64,000 nucleotides of DNA, from the NCBI GenBank assembly GCA_010015655.1, contig ML976762.1, forward strand, positions 159,550 to 223,549. The letters are read 5' to 3'. The notes under the pieces were generated by a model. That model made no database searches and had not been told where the DNA came from. It saw only the letters and a list, made by a program, of their open reading frames with translations. Shown in pieces: positions 44,046 to 55,829 of the stretch (positions are counted from its first letter, which is position 1; each line of letters opens with the position of its first letter). The translations under genes and the position numbers were made by a program. The DNA comes from Bimuria novae-zelandiae CBS 107.79 (Eukaryota > Ascomycota > Dothideomycetes > Pleosporales > Didymosphaeriaceae).

Positions 44046-45998
44046 ATGTCTGTCGCCGACGCGCCCACGCCGGGCTCAATGGCCCAGCACAATCATGGCT
44101 CTTCGCTCTCAGGCGACCTCAAGCGCAAGCGCAGCCTTTCGCACGACCACATGCATCCCGCTCAAGCCCCAAAGCAAGCCAAGACGAGCAATCACCTGCA
44201 AATCAACTACCTCGCCCGCCACAACGAGGTCGACCTGCCGCTGCTCACCAACGATGACACGCTGCCCAACATCCTGTCGCTGCTCAGCGACTACCAGGGC
44301 GTGCTGGACCGCCACGAGAGTATGGCTTGCAACCTAGGCGCCCGTCCGCTGGGCCCGATCTTGATCAAGAGATTCGAGCGTTTGTTCGACGGCCCACCGC
44401 GAGTTTTGAAAAGTCACGGAAAAGATGGGACCACGGTGACGTGGCTGGACGTGGTCGAATTTGCGCGCAACAAGCCCGAGCAGTTTCAGCTGGGACAGAT
44501 GAGCGAGGGCATCCGCGTTTGTCAGTTCTACACCAAGCAGTGCCGGGTGCAGATATCAGAAGAGGACTTTGTGCTCATTTCTTCGGGCATTCCGCAGAAG
44601 ATGATCCCGCCGCAGCCCATCATCGAAGACGAAGAGAAGGAACTAGGCACATTGGAAATTCTGGAGCGCAACTTGGGGCAGATATGCCAATTGGCCGATC
44701 AAGGTAAGCCACTGCTGCCTCTTTGTCCACCTGTCCTCTCCATCACAAGATGCACAAGACATGGCATGCGCGCTGTTCATCCGGCCCGCGTTATCCGCCC
44801 ACTGCTCTGAGCGCACCGCTGACCTGAAACAGTCGCAGCCCGCACGCGGCAGCTTAATCACAGGCTCAAGGGGCGGAAACAGGCCATCCTGGACCGCAGA
44901 GCCACGGCCAGTCCCACCCCGCCCATCCGCCCCGCGAGCCCCTCCAATGTTGCCCTGATGAACGGAGCGTCGCAAGCAGGCGCGAACCACACGCACTCCA
45001 ATCCGTCGAATCAATCTTCACCTGGGGGATTCGTCGCGGTCAACTCTCGCCCACACGCTGAGAACGGCGCATCGACTTCGACCCGCCATGAACTCTTGTC
45101 CAAGTTCCACACCACAACCGAGCGGCGGACACCCACACAAGCTGGAAACGGCACACCCGACTCGCGACGGCCCTCGATCGGCCCACACGCCATCCCGCAC
45201 TCTGCTACGCCAATTCCACATGTCTCCAAACCGCCAAAGCCCGTCGACGCAGGACCTTCTGGTCCCCTCCAGCCACGTCCCTTGCACATGTCCGATTCGG
45301 AACTTCACCAGGTCATGAACTCGCCCGTCCCGATTCCAAACACACCGTCAAGTCTCCTCCCAGCCGCCAGTCAGCGTGCACAGCCACCCCAAGACAAAGA
45401 CGACGGCGGTCCCTTCAAAGCAGAGATGGTTCATCGCATGGAGAACCTCGCCAAAGGAGAGCGCATACTGCCACCCTGCGACCGCTGCCGCAGATTACAC
45501 ATGGACTGCCTTAAGAATCTAACCGCGTGCATGGGCTGCACGAAGAAGCACGCAAAATGCTCGTGGCGCGAGGTTCGCGAAAACGAGATCCCCGGCGGCA
45601 CATACTCGCACCCCGCGTCGACTGGCATCATGAGTGGGATGCACAGTGAAAGCGACGAGGGAGAGGTTGGCCCATGCCACGGGAGCGGCATGCACATCGA
45701 AAGGGCAAGCACAAGAAGCCCGGCAGGCATGAGTCCGCAGCGTGGTGGCATGACGCCGAGCCACCTTGGTCCTTCGCCAGCGCCGCAACATCAACAACAA
45801 CAACAACAACACCCACCGCATGAACACCGCATCCCTCCATCGCACGACTCGCCGCCGCCGCCCCACGAGCGGGACGCCAACAGGGTGGAAGCACAGCTGC
45901 AAGAAGCAGCAAAGTCAGGTCTGGCACACGCTAGTGCGAGGCTGGGCGGCGGGCCTGAGAATGGCAAAGCACCAGAGTATCAGGCCATGGTCGCTTGA
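44046..45998 (+). CDS. Protein with C-terminal Zn(II)2Cys6 cluster, 607 aa, two exons
   Basis: Exons are 44046-44703 and 44833-45998. The 129-base intron starts GTAAGC and ends AAACAG, and the 1824 joined bases are in frame. The N-terminal third has a folded-looking region (LQINYLARHNEVDLPLL, then ILSLLSDYQGVLDRHESMAC, GPILIKRFERLFDG) that I do not recognise. The middle is Pro/Ser-rich and disordered. Near residues 435-462 lies CDRCRRLHMDC, TACMGC, TKKHAKCSW, which fits the CX2CX6CX6CX2CX6C spacing of the fungal Zn(II)2Cys6 DNA-binding cluster. That cluster is usually at the N-terminus, so its position here is unusual. The C-terminus has a short Gln tract from CAA repeats (45789-45809). It is probably a nuclear regulator. 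The fungal-specific middle-homology domain is not evident. Confidence 0.85.
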
Positions 45999-47656
45999 CA
46001 ACCATAGTCGACCTTTCAGAAGAACGAAAAAAACTCCTCTGTAGTTGTGGAGGTGGGAGGTGAGAGTTTCCTGTTCATGAAGATACCACGTCATGTCTGT
46101 TGAATTCATTTTGTCGCTGTATCTATATGCTTTTCCTTTGTGCTGCTCCTGTTGCGTCGGCGTTGGTGTATCTATGATATCCAGGACCGGGGTGCTTGTC
46201 GTTATTTGAATCAATTGCAAATCTATACCGAGAGAGATTTATATTTACATTCTACATGGAGTTGGGGGTGATGAAGCCGCTTGAGCTGTGACCCCTTTGT
46301 GCGGCGTACCGTGAAGGAGGCGAGGGTTCCTGAATACCGTGAGCCTTGACGAATGCCCGCACGTGCATGTGGTAGTGAGGTGTTCAGGTGGTGGTGAGAT
46401 ACAGCACCGCGTCAACAATTCATTTTTACCACTACATAATCTTTGCTGTCGGGGTGATTTGGTACTGCACAACTGGGTCCGTCCGCTGCGTATGTGCCTA
46501 CCCTCGCATATCTGGATAAACCCGTGGCGCCAGTGGTGGAAGATGGACGCTGATATCTATCTGGCAATGCACGCACACGCTTCCACGGGCGTTTGTACCT
46601 ACATGCACAGCTGGCGCTAAGGGGAAGTAACGTAGAGCGAGCAGGGAACTACAGTACGGGCATGTCATGACTGTGCGAATTGAAGCTGAGGTCTTGTGCC
46701 GGTGCTGTGGTAAGATTGTACGGGGATTGAATGGGGCTTGGGCATTTCTGGTGTGTGTGTGTGCTTTGAGGAGACGACGAGGGTTTTAAGGTGTGTTTGG
46801 TAGCGCAGGCGTCTTTGACGGGGTTGGTGGAAGGGTAGAGGGTACTAGTAGGAAAGGGGGAGGATAGGTTGTGCGTGTAGCTTGGAGGTGGGTTTTAGTG
46901 TTGAGGGTTTCTTCTTTGATGTCTTGGGGGAGAGGATGGATAGGAAAGGTTTTGTAGTATGGTTATGCTGGAAGGGAGGAGGAACTGGACTCCCAGGCAC
47001 GCTATCACGCTACAAACCTGAACAGGCGTCGTAGTAGGAATGCAACCCCAGACTCAACTTTCCCCCAAAGGTATCATCAAGCCTCTCGCTATATAGACTT
47101 CAGCCACAATATTAGACAGACCGCACACTGTGCAATGTTCTCCAAGGTGCATGGTGGTCTAATGCTCCTAGGATGTATCTTTTCTCCCACGTGCGGCTTA
47201 CAGCTTCGAGAAGAAGGGCAGAGCATCCTGCTGTCCGTTCGACAGGCGTCTAGACCCGCAGCGACGCTTTGAACAAGATTTCTTGAACAAGAGGTTACTC
47301 CAGATTTTGCACTATGAGTGCATACTCCGCGTTCGCAGTAGGATTTGTATGGTTTTATAATCTCCGGAAAAGGATCTATAGGTGTCCGACTATTTTCAGG
47401 ATGGCTTAGGAGATGTGCAGGAGGTCGGCTTGCAAAGGGTAGGGGAAATTAGAAATATGTACCTAGGAGGATTATGCTGCTTCGGCGGATAACCTGCGCT
47501 AAAAGAAAAGGAGCATGAATATAATTATAAGCTATTTGGCATAAATTAAGTTCCTCTTTAAGCGTTCTACTGCGGCTTCTTGAAGCTTGCGAAGCTCCAA
47601 AATGGATTTATAATGATAACCTAGATAGTCTGTTCAGGTCGTGATCACTCTTCAGT
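45999..47656. other. Intergenic region, G/T-rich, no gene recognised
   Basis: No supported gene is seen. From 46680 to 46985 the plus strand is rich in G runs and contains a GT microsatellite (46753-46763). This could be a promoter or leader of a minus-strand transcript, or simple G-rich sequence. Confidence 0.4.
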
Positions 47657-48564
47657 TCAGTCACCCATATCGTAGGAGCAGAGTGAACTGAGAGAAATAG
47701 GGCAGGGAATACCTTCCCGCTTGATGGAATCAACTGCAATCGTAGCCTGATAGTAGTTGTACCATCCCGTGTGCAACTTGAAACAGTGCATTTGCGAGAG
47801 ACGAAGCATTACGTGGGAAATTCTGTTGTTGAAATCACTCATTGTGCGAACCTGGTGAAGAGAAGCGCCAGTGTAGGCTTGGGAATAGGCGTCGAAAGGC
47901 ATTTTCAGACACATGTTCTTTGAAACCCTGACATCGATATTTGTGAATAAGACAGGGCAACTTTGTCCACGCTCGCTTGAAGTAGGGTCGATTGCTCACA
48001 GTCTCAGTGGCGCAAGTTTCCAAGCGTTTTTTCGCAAACTCCACGGAGTAGTATGTATGATTCATAACTTAAAAACCCCGAGCGCTCTAAACGAGAGATC
48101 AGGCATGCGGTGCTTGACCTGATCCCGATATGAACAAGGCCCGTTGTGCGATTCACCATAAGAAGAACATTGGAACTCTGCCCGACAACACTCCTGAAAG
48201 GAAATCGCCGACGTGACCAAAGCTGCAAGCCGACCGCAATATACTGCCACAGAGAGCGGCGGTCAGGGCGGCCATCCGCACATTGGCAAGAGTTGTGCAT
48301 GACCTCGGGTTGACTCTTGTATGTCCACAAGGAGCAGTAGGCCGCAAAGCTACCGACGGTTAGCATACGAGAACGTGTGAATCCGAAGGCGCCACTCACA
48401 TTCCCAGTAGGACCACATATGTGTATTCTCTTGCCAGGTGTCCCGTGGAGCTCAAGACGAAGCGTCGTCTTGAGCTCCAGGGCTAACTGTTTCTCGTTTA
48501 GTTCAATGTGGTCGGGTGCGGTGGCAATCGCGACGGTCGATATCCAATCTACTGAACATGCCAT
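47657..48564 (-). CDS. Possible hypothetical gene, structure unresolved
   Basis: Two minus-strand frames have codon use that could be coding. 48564-48004 is 186 codons, starting MACSVDWISTVAIATAPDHI. 47914-47657 reads FDAYSQAYTGASLHQVR and MLRLSQMHCFKLHTGW, ending SLCSYDMGD. They might be exons of one gene, but I cannot find a convincing splice chain and recognise no domain. A perfect 14-base inverted repeat with a 4-base spacer (48447-48478) lies in the first frame. It may equally be chance open sequence. Confidence 0.25.
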
Positions 48565-48613
48565 CTTTTTATTGGGAGTGACACAAGGTGTCCACTTCCA
48601 CTACGCCGGTTCT

Positions 48614-50323
48614 TCATGCCAATCCCCATCTCTTTTTCTCTGTCGCCAAGTTCCAATCTCGTTCTGCCTCGGTGCTATTTGGTTTTGAGTAGACAGCCGG
48701 CAGAATGGCAAAGATCATCCGTGACACATCCGCGTCCACCTCTTTATCGCGGTATTCTCGATGATTGTGCAATCGTTCGCTAATAGTCCCGTACAGCTCT
48801 TTCCCCACGACGTAGTACTTCTGCTGGGCAACCAATCCTAAAAGCGGATGTCCCGCCGGCTTCCTCGCTTTACACTTGGTCCACTGCTCATGGAATAGAT
48901 CCTTCCACCGCTGTTTGAATTGCTGACCGCCGGGCATATAGCTGCCCTTCACAACAGGTTTTTCGCCCACCAGTTTCTCCATCAGTTCGCGGCATGATAC
49001 CAGGGCGTCGTGGAGGCGATGCTTACGCTCCGCTTCGGCTTTTGCTTGGAGGTCTTCGCGCAATTTCCGTTCCGCCTCTGCATTGGCTTCGATCTTCTGA
49101 CGGAGCGCGCGCTCGGCTTCGGCATTCTTCGCCGCGAGGCTTTCACGCAGTTTGCGTTCTGCCTCTGCGTTCTTAGCTTCGAGACGTGCACGCAGCGTCC
49201 GCTCTGATTCGGCTTTCTTGGATTCAAGCTGTTGACGCAGAAGTCGCTCTGATTCGGCTTTCTTGGCTTCAAGTTGCTGGCGCAGGATACGCTCTGATTC
49301 GGCCTTCTTGGCTTCAAGGCGCTCGCGTAGAATGCGTTCTGACTCAGCCTGCTTGGCTTCGAAGCGTTGGCGTAGCGCGTTGACGGACTCGCTGCTTGTT
49401 GTCGAATTCTTCTCAGCTTGCAGCCGTTCGATAAGAAGGCGTTGGGCTTCCAATTTCTTGGCATTTTTCAAGTCTGGCAAGCCTTTCTGGAGCTCCTGGA
49501 GGATCTGTTCAACCTTCGTGGAGGTGGTTTGTAGACCGACAAGCTCAGTGAAAGACCTCAAGCGCGCACAGAAACGCGTCCATCCCGTGCGCTGTTTCGT
49601 CTCTTTGTAGGTTTCCTTGTACTCGTTGATTAGACCGTCGCGTCGAACTAGAGCCCTGACCTGTTTTTCGTCCAGTTGAGAGGTGAACTCCTCGCCATCG
49701 AAGTCTTCCAGATCGAACGCAGGAGACGTCTTCTTCCAGCCATCCCGGTGCTTTGTGCGAAACGTGTAGCGGAGCAGCATGTAGAACCACGTGCGTGTTA
49801 CATCGCGCAATTCGTTGGTTATCGTCTCAGGGTCTTTCCAGAACGCAGCTTCGAGGTCACTGAAGCTCTCCTCTTCGCCCTCATCCTCTTCTTCGTCGTC
49901 CTCGTCGTCTTCCGACTCAATGAGCTCTTCAATCCATGGCTTTTCTTCCTTTAGTGACCCCAAGTGCCGGTTCTTTGGAATCTGCCCAGTAAGATACGGA
50001 ACAATGCGCTTGACGACCTCTTTCTTGTCCTTGGTCACCCAGAAGTCCAAGCTTTGGCACCGTCCATCTGGCGAAACCTGTGGTTTATGACGAGAAACAG
50101 AACGCTGGCGCTTGTCGGGCACAACTTTGAGCCTATCGCGAGATGCAGATGACTGGCGCCCGTCTAGCGAAGCCTTAGGCTTGTCTCGGGATAGGGATGA
50201 ATGGCGTCCATCAGGTACGGCTTTGGGCTTGTCGCGATGCTGGGCAGCAGGGCGCGAACGCGAAGGGGACCTTGAGGGAGACTTCTTGGAGCGACTGGAC
50301 TTTGGAAGAAACAAAGACAGCAT
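48614..50323 (-). CDS. Repeat-rich coiled-coil protein, 569 aa
   Basis: A single-exon frame. Residues about 25-95 hold four diverged 16-residue repeats of the form RDKPKAxPDGRxSSxS, Ser/Arg-rich and basic. Residues 128-155 are strongly acidic (ESEDDEDDEEEDEGEEE). Residues about 290-435 are a coiled coil built from 15-residue repeats with the core EAKKAESERILRQQL; the DNA step of 45 bases is visible at 49200-49340. The C-terminal region (GGQQFKQRWKDLFHEQW, AILPAVYSKPNSTEAERDW) looks folded but is not recognised. There is no signal peptide or membrane segment. The layout resembles cytoskeletal or scaffold proteins, but no function can be assigned. Repeat number may vary between strains. Confidence 0.8.
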   Translation of the reverse strand: MLSLFLPKSSRSKKSPSRSPSRSRPAAQHRDKPKAVPDGRHSSLSRDKPKASLDGRQSSASRDRLKVVPDKRQRSVSRHKPQVSPDGRCQSLDFWVTKDKKEVVKRIVPYLTGQIPKNRHLGSLKEEKPWIEELIESEDDEDDEEEDEGEEESFSDLEAAFWKDPETITNELRDVTRTWFYMLLRYTFRTKHRDGWKKTSPAFDLEDFDGEEFTSQLDEKQVRALVRRDGLINEYKETYKETKQRTGWTRFCARLRSFTELVGLQTTSTKVEQILQELQKGLPDLKNAKKLEAQRLLIERLQAEKNSTTSSESVNALRQRFEAKQAESERILRERLEAKKAESERILRQQLEAKKAESERLLRQQLESKKAESERTLRARLEAKNAEAERKLRESLAAKNAEAERALRQKIEANAEAERKLREDLQAKAEAERKHRLHDALVSCRELMEKLVGEKPVVKGSYMPGGQQFKQRWKDLFHEQWTKCKARKPAGHPLLGLVAQQKYYVVGKELYGTISERLHNHREYRDKEVDADVSRMIFAILPAVYSKPNSTEAERDWNLATEKKRWGLA

Positions 50324-52446
50324 ATCTAGCGTTGAGAAGATCTTTGTGAGCTAGTTCCATTTAATTTCACGAGTCGCGGCAAAAGGTCTGGGGACGTTGC
50401 AGTTGGCATGCTCGCGAGGGTGGGGACGCTGTGAACATCAAATCGTGATGGACGTGGCTCAAAACCGAGATCTTTCGGAGAGACCTTTGAGGGCATAGGA
50501 ATCCGATATAGAATATGTCGCGAATGCTAAGAAGCTTGCCGTGGCAGTATGGAAAAGATATTTGGGGCGCGGAAGCCTAGTAGGTCACCTGAAATGGCGG
50601 TGACGGCTGTGATGGGAGGGGTAGCCGACCAGTGAGTTCGAGAGAAAATGAACGACGATTTTGGCATGCATTGTTTGCATGCACCTAGGCTTAAAGGCTG
50701 CGCTGCATTTGCAGTGTCCGTGAAATATTGTGGCAGGATGGGAGGAATGATCTAGAGGTGGTAGGAGCGGAAAGGGGAGATCAGCCACGTTTTGGACCAA
50801 GACCGCCCGTTTCTAAATGAGGTTTAGCCCATGAGAACTGTACCCACATCTCCATTCGAGATCCTCCCCTCCTGTTGTAATAGCGCAGCGCGAATGATGA
50901 ATTAATATGTATAGCTAATAAAACTCTTTTATTCGCGGCGTACTAATTGTATATAATTTGCAAAGTAGCGTGTATGCCCTCTGTTACTCTCAGCTTATTA
51001 GAGTTTAGGCGTGGTCGATAGTCGAGTAAAGTCGCATCCACATGTGTTGTCTGGGGTGAATCGACAAACGATTATCACGCGCGGGAATTGAACGTACACG
51101 GGTATTCGCTCAATCCTTGATACCAAACTGCCCTCTTCCGTTCACTTCGCTAGATGCTTAATGTAATAGTCAACTGGTCACACCAAAAGTTCACTCGAGG
51201 TGGCCGTGAGAAGTATGAAATCTGCCAGCAGGGGTCCTTGTGAAATTATTATGCTTATTATTAGTTATACATCATAGTATTTCGCACTTGCTTAGTGTGA
51301 ATAAAGCACGGCGGAATGGCGGCACGAATGCATGATAGGCGAATCACTGTGTTTCGTTTCGAGCGATATCGTGGCTTCCGTGTACCTATTCTGCATGTCG
51401 ACCGGGCCGTTTGAGTCTGGAGCTGTTTTTTTAGTACTTTCGCCGGCTTTCTCGAGGTGCCGGTCCTATCACCTGACGTGCTGCTTACTCCCGCGTATGA
51501 TCCCAGGACCAAGGGACGCTGTTCTTCAAATGCTCTCACACTGCTCACAGTCGAGATTCCGCCTTGTTTGAGCTTCCGGAAGAGTTTGGTCCGTGTAATA
51601 TAGCTCATATTATCTGGTCCGTTGCGTATCTACGCTAAGGTTCTTTGGACACGCATCCATTCCTTTTTCCTCCCTATTCTGTTCCTAGGACCTGATCTGA
51701 AACCTGAGGGTTCTGATGCACGATACGTCGACGTAGAAGAGCCAAGTAATAGGTGCTGCCCTACCGTTTGCTCGTGAGCATCTTTTAGTGATTGTTTTCG
51801 CATCATAATATCAGGCTGTCGGAGGAATGTCAAATTGCCTGGTGTGAACGTGCACAAACATGTAGCGAAAGGATCTTTGTAACCCCAAACCTCGACCGTG
51901 TCTCCACAGGTACGCGCCTATGATCGGAACTGCATTTTCAGCTCCAAAGTAAATATGGGACAAGAAGTAGGGTGTGCATTCGACGTCTTACTTAGGCAGC
52001 GACGCTGAGAAGTGGTCTCCTTCGCTTCCTTCCACCGCTGCATCGGTGATCCGTAGCAGCCATGACCTATGCCGAAATGGGTGCGCAACCCTCTGCTAGA
52101 GATCCTGACAGGTGCTGCTTCGTAAATCTCCTGATCGTTCTGTTGTAGTGGATGCTGGGATGCGATGAACAATGAAAGCAGGGACCATCGCGTGAACATG
52201 TGACCGGCTAGTTGACCCGCCAAGGACCGTTAGCGGCGCTAATACGCGAGCGTGAATGTTTTTACCTCGCGCACCTCAACCTTGTACCTACTTTCACCAC
52301 CGCCACTATTCCTGGACCCCACCACCTCAACACCACAACGGCATCGCATCCCATCGACTGTGCCGTATCTCCCATCAGTATTAGGATACGTGCATTGAAT
52401 CAAGGCCCCTGGAGTAGTGAATAGGGCTGCAGGCCGCGTTGACACC
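50324..52446. other. Intergenic region, no gene recognised
   Basis: Frames on both strands are under 115 codons and without domains. A small AT-rich patch lies at 50880-50960. At 51066-51140 the minus strand faintly resembles a tRNA (GTTCAATTCC B-box-like word), but no cloverleaf can be formed. Confidence 0.4.
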
Positions 52447-53878
52447 ATGTCACCTCCCCCAGTCGCCGAAGACGCAGGCGCGACTGCCTCGCCATCCCCA
52501 CCACAAGTTCAGCCACCACCACAAGTTCAGCCACCACCACAAGTTCAGCAACCTTCACCACCACAAGTTCAGCAACTTTCACCACCACTTCCTAGTAAGT
52601 CAAATCCTCCTTGAGTAATAGTTCTTGTGCTAACGTACTGCAGCTCCCACCCAAGGGGCCAGCTTCGATGACATATTTCACCACAGGTTCATGGACATCA
52701 TCCAGAAGTGGAAGGATGATCCGCGCTCTCATCAGCTGACCTCACGGGACCGGAAGGAATTCATTGACTCTGCCTACCGTTATACCGACCGGGAGATCTT
52801 TGGTGACCGTGCACTGACAGACCAAGAAATCAAGCTCCGCGCGCTTACCAAGGTCTTCTATAAGGTCTTGTCTGATGAACCTTGGTCAGAGGACTGGATC
52901 CGTCCTCACGATGTCGAGCGCAAACTCTCACGGTTCGAGTTGCACAAGGATTCGGTGAAGCTCGCCGCCGAACATGGCATCTACACGCCTAAGGAAGCCA
53001 TCATTGCTGCTCGTAGAGCACTGCGAGATCAACAGAATGTTACTCGTGATAAAGACGGTAACCCAGATAAGAACAACCTTCGCGGCCCATGGGACGATAT
53101 CGAGGTCATCTATATTCCTGGCACTGTGTCTTCGACCGCTACCAACAAAATTGATCGAGATGCTATCTATCCGGTTTCTGTTTCTAGCATTGCGAACATC
53201 ATGCACAACCACATCTGTCGCGATATGACCAGGCCTTTTGCGATGGCTCAAAAGTTTGTCACGGTTACAGATACCGCCGAATTGGTCCGCATGCGACAGT
53301 TTGCCTGCGATGTCTGCGACTTCGCGCCGCACCTTCTCGACAATGATAACATTAGTCTTCTGGTAGTGCTGCTCATTCTCACTAGATCTGAGATCTGTAG
53401 GCGCTTCGAGAACAACGGCATCCGCATTGAGGGCTCTACTGTCAGCCATCGTCGCGCTGAGTGCATGAAGCAGAAGCTTGGCTGGAGGAATCCCGACGAC
53501 CGCAAGCCCTTTGACACCGTCGCCCAAGAGCTCCAGAACCGCGTCAAGAACGCTTTTTTCCCTCCTCCGCGACTCCAACCTATTCGCGCCAACAAGCCCA
53601 AGCTTGGCCGCAAGTCATCTGGTACTCCCCCGATCGGCTTCTTCGCACCGCCGCAGCCTCGAGGCACTTATCAAGCAACGTATGCTGCCTTCGCCAGCGA
53701 TGCTCCCATTGCTCCTGCATACACTACGGGTGGTCAGCTTACTATACCAAACGGTGCAGGCCCCTCGAACGGCCAGAGTTCGTCGAACGGAGCAGGGTTC
53801 TCGCGGGCTGCTAATGTCCTCTCTCCCCCTAAGGCTGGTCCAGGCAGTAGCGCGGCCGAGCCTATGGATATTGATTAG
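52447..53878 (+). CDS. Hypothetical protein with proline-rich N-terminus, 460 aa, two exons
   Basis: Exons are 52447-52594 and 52644-53878. The 49-base intron starts GTAAGT, has a GCTAAC branch site and ends CTGCAG. The 1383 joined bases are in frame. The first exon encodes PPQVQ-type repeats from a CCACCACAAGTTCAG 15-base minisatellite (about 52498-52575). The second exon begins TPTQGASFDDIFHHRFMDII and has a mostly helical, charged body (KEFIDSAYRYTDREIFGDRA, LRALTKVFYKVLSDEPW, MRQFACDVCDFAPHLLD). The tail is Pro/Ala/Ser-rich and ends EPMDID. I recognise no domain. The start at 52447 was chosen over an in-frame ATG at 52417 because of its better context (GACACCATG). It is probably an intracellular protein of unknown role. 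Confidence 0.75.
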
Positions 53879-55082
53879 GCTTCCGGGTCTGTGTAGGATA
53901 TGCGGCGGGCCACGGTCGATTCCAAAGTTTTCTTTTTTCTCACGGACACATTGCATGCATGGCAGCGGCGTCAGACTGCATTTGTTGTTTTATCGAAAGT
54001 CACTGCGACTAAAAGCAGGATGGCGCATATATTTGGCGCTATAGGTTGCTGTATTTTTCCTCTTTCGATGGGTATGGCTTGGGTGGCGAATTGTGGGGCT
54101 TGGGCCTCCTTTCTACACAGGCAACAACATAGCATGTGTAACAGGGCAAGCTAGAGCTAGCTTGCACTTCAATAAATGTATGTACGATGATGATCTGGTT
54201 CCTCCAATGACGTGACAATCGCGCACGACGGGTTCCTCCATCCATGAATTCGCCGGCCGCACATGCACCGGCTCTTTTTATTATGGCTTAGATGATTCCA
54301 GCCCGCTGAAATCCTCAGCCTTGTCACGCACCTCGCTGTTCCTTCTCGAATATCTTGTAAATACATGCTAGATGTCGACATTGCCAATCTCTTCGTTGTT
54401 CTTGCCTCCACGATGCTGCTGCTTGCGCGCACCCTCGGGCATATGTTAAAGCTGAGATAGAGTTGTCTCTAACGGCGATCGACTCGAGGGACGACGACAG
54501 GAATCAAGAAGCACACTGCGAGTATAATCAAATCTCGACGCAATGCAAGTGGAGGGGAGAGCATCAGTTGAGCCTGCTCGTCAAGAGGTGCTTGAGCAGC
54601 TGAACAAGCGTCCCATGTGCACCGGCACCTAGAGGCGACTTGATCTACAACGCGCTGCTAAACATTCAGATTGATGGCTCAGCGTTATAATGCTTGACTT
54701 GCTTCGTCCTAGTGGATCTTGAACCTTTATTGCTAGGTACAAAGTTGTCACTGGCATTGCCGGGCACATAAAAGCTGTGGACTTAAAAATGTGCTATTCT
54801 TGCTAGTTATAATCGATTCCCCATAATATAGTTTCTAGACGTACCAGAATAGGGGTGTAACAAACTGGCTGACGACAGTTCACTTCATTTGCCGATCTGG
54901 GTATGTTTATCGTGAACTTCTGTCCGCACTAGCGCGTTTGCCCACTCACTTTAGCTTTCCAAAGTCGCTGCCTCACTGCACCTTGACCGCCCCATCGCCG
55001 CTTCATTTTCGCCTTCGAACGCAAAGTCGCAACCTCTTTTCAATTTCCAAGTACCCTACTCTCAGCTTCGCAATTCGCAAGA
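53879..55082. other. Intergenic region, no gene recognised
   Basis: Only short frames without domains. A CTAGAGCTAGCTTG palindromic word lies near 54150. The last 150 bases before 55083 are pyrimidine-rich and look like a fungal leader for the broken gene that follows. Confidence 0.4.
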
Positions 55083-55672
55083 ATGACCCGCTGGGACTAC
55101 AGTGTCGAAGAAGAAGTCGACTACGTCGTCGACCCTATTGTGGACCCCGTGGACGAAGCCAGAGCCTCCGGCACTGTTACCGAGGCCGCCAAGGCCATTT
55201 TTCAAGACGTAATCGCACTAGCATGCTCCGTGGAGGAGTGGAAGAAGGGGCTTCCAAATTGCCAATTCGCTTTCGCCGACTACGCCTCCACCGCCAAAGC
55301 TAATTCGAAGACTCCGCACGAGATTCTTGAATTCTACATCAGCACCATCGAAGACAATACCTACCCCCCAGGTAGACGACACCCTCTTCAAGATATCCAA
55401 GTTCAACAAGATCAGCATCCTCCGTCCCACTTTGACCGATGCCATACCAGACTCGCTCTCGGCATACGCACGCGTTCAGCCGCTTGCCTAATCCATCCTT
55501 GCCTTCGACTATTTCGACAAGCGCTGCGGCTGGTACGAGCAGGTAGTCTACAAGTTCGTGATGAGCTATGCAACAACGCGTGGCCTGGATGTGGAGGAGA
55601 CATGGAAGACCTTCAACGAGCTGAGGGATTACCTTCATTGCAGGGATATGGAGGTGGGAGTGGACTTTTGAA
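55083..55672 (+). pseudogene. Broken hypothetical gene (frameshift and stop)
   Basis: The start context AAGAATGACC follows a good leader. The first frame reads MTRWDYSVEEEVDYVVDP, then TEAAKAIFQDVIALACSVEE and LEFYISTIEDNTYP up to a run of six C at about 55365-55370. The protein-like sequence then continues in another frame: VDDTLFKISKFNKISILRPT, then DYFDKRCGWYEQVVYKFVMS and YLHCRDMEVGVDF, ending at 55672. One extra C in the homopolymer explains the shift. A second defect, an in-frame TAA near 55490 (QPLA-stop-SILAFDYF), lies in the continued frame. Two separate breaks make a pseudogene more likely than a single sequencing error. The intact product would be about 195 residues. No family is recognised. 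Confidence 0.6.
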
Positions 55673-55829
55673 GGAAGGAAGCAGAAAGGCAACCACAGCT
55701 GTGAAGGGTGGTGTTTGGACAGTGGGGGCCGAGTCGCGCCAATCATGTGCTCTGGGCAAGGCAAACTGGTACGGAATTTCGAGCTGGCATCGGGTTGCGC
55801 GGGGCACCATCTTGTGCGTTTTATGTTGA

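Noticed and set aside
51066..51140. Faint tRNA-like sequence on the minus strand (TTTGGTATCAAGG and GTTCAATTCC words).
   Set aside because: No acceptor stem or full cloverleaf could be formed, so it was not listed as a tRNA gene; at most a decayed relic.
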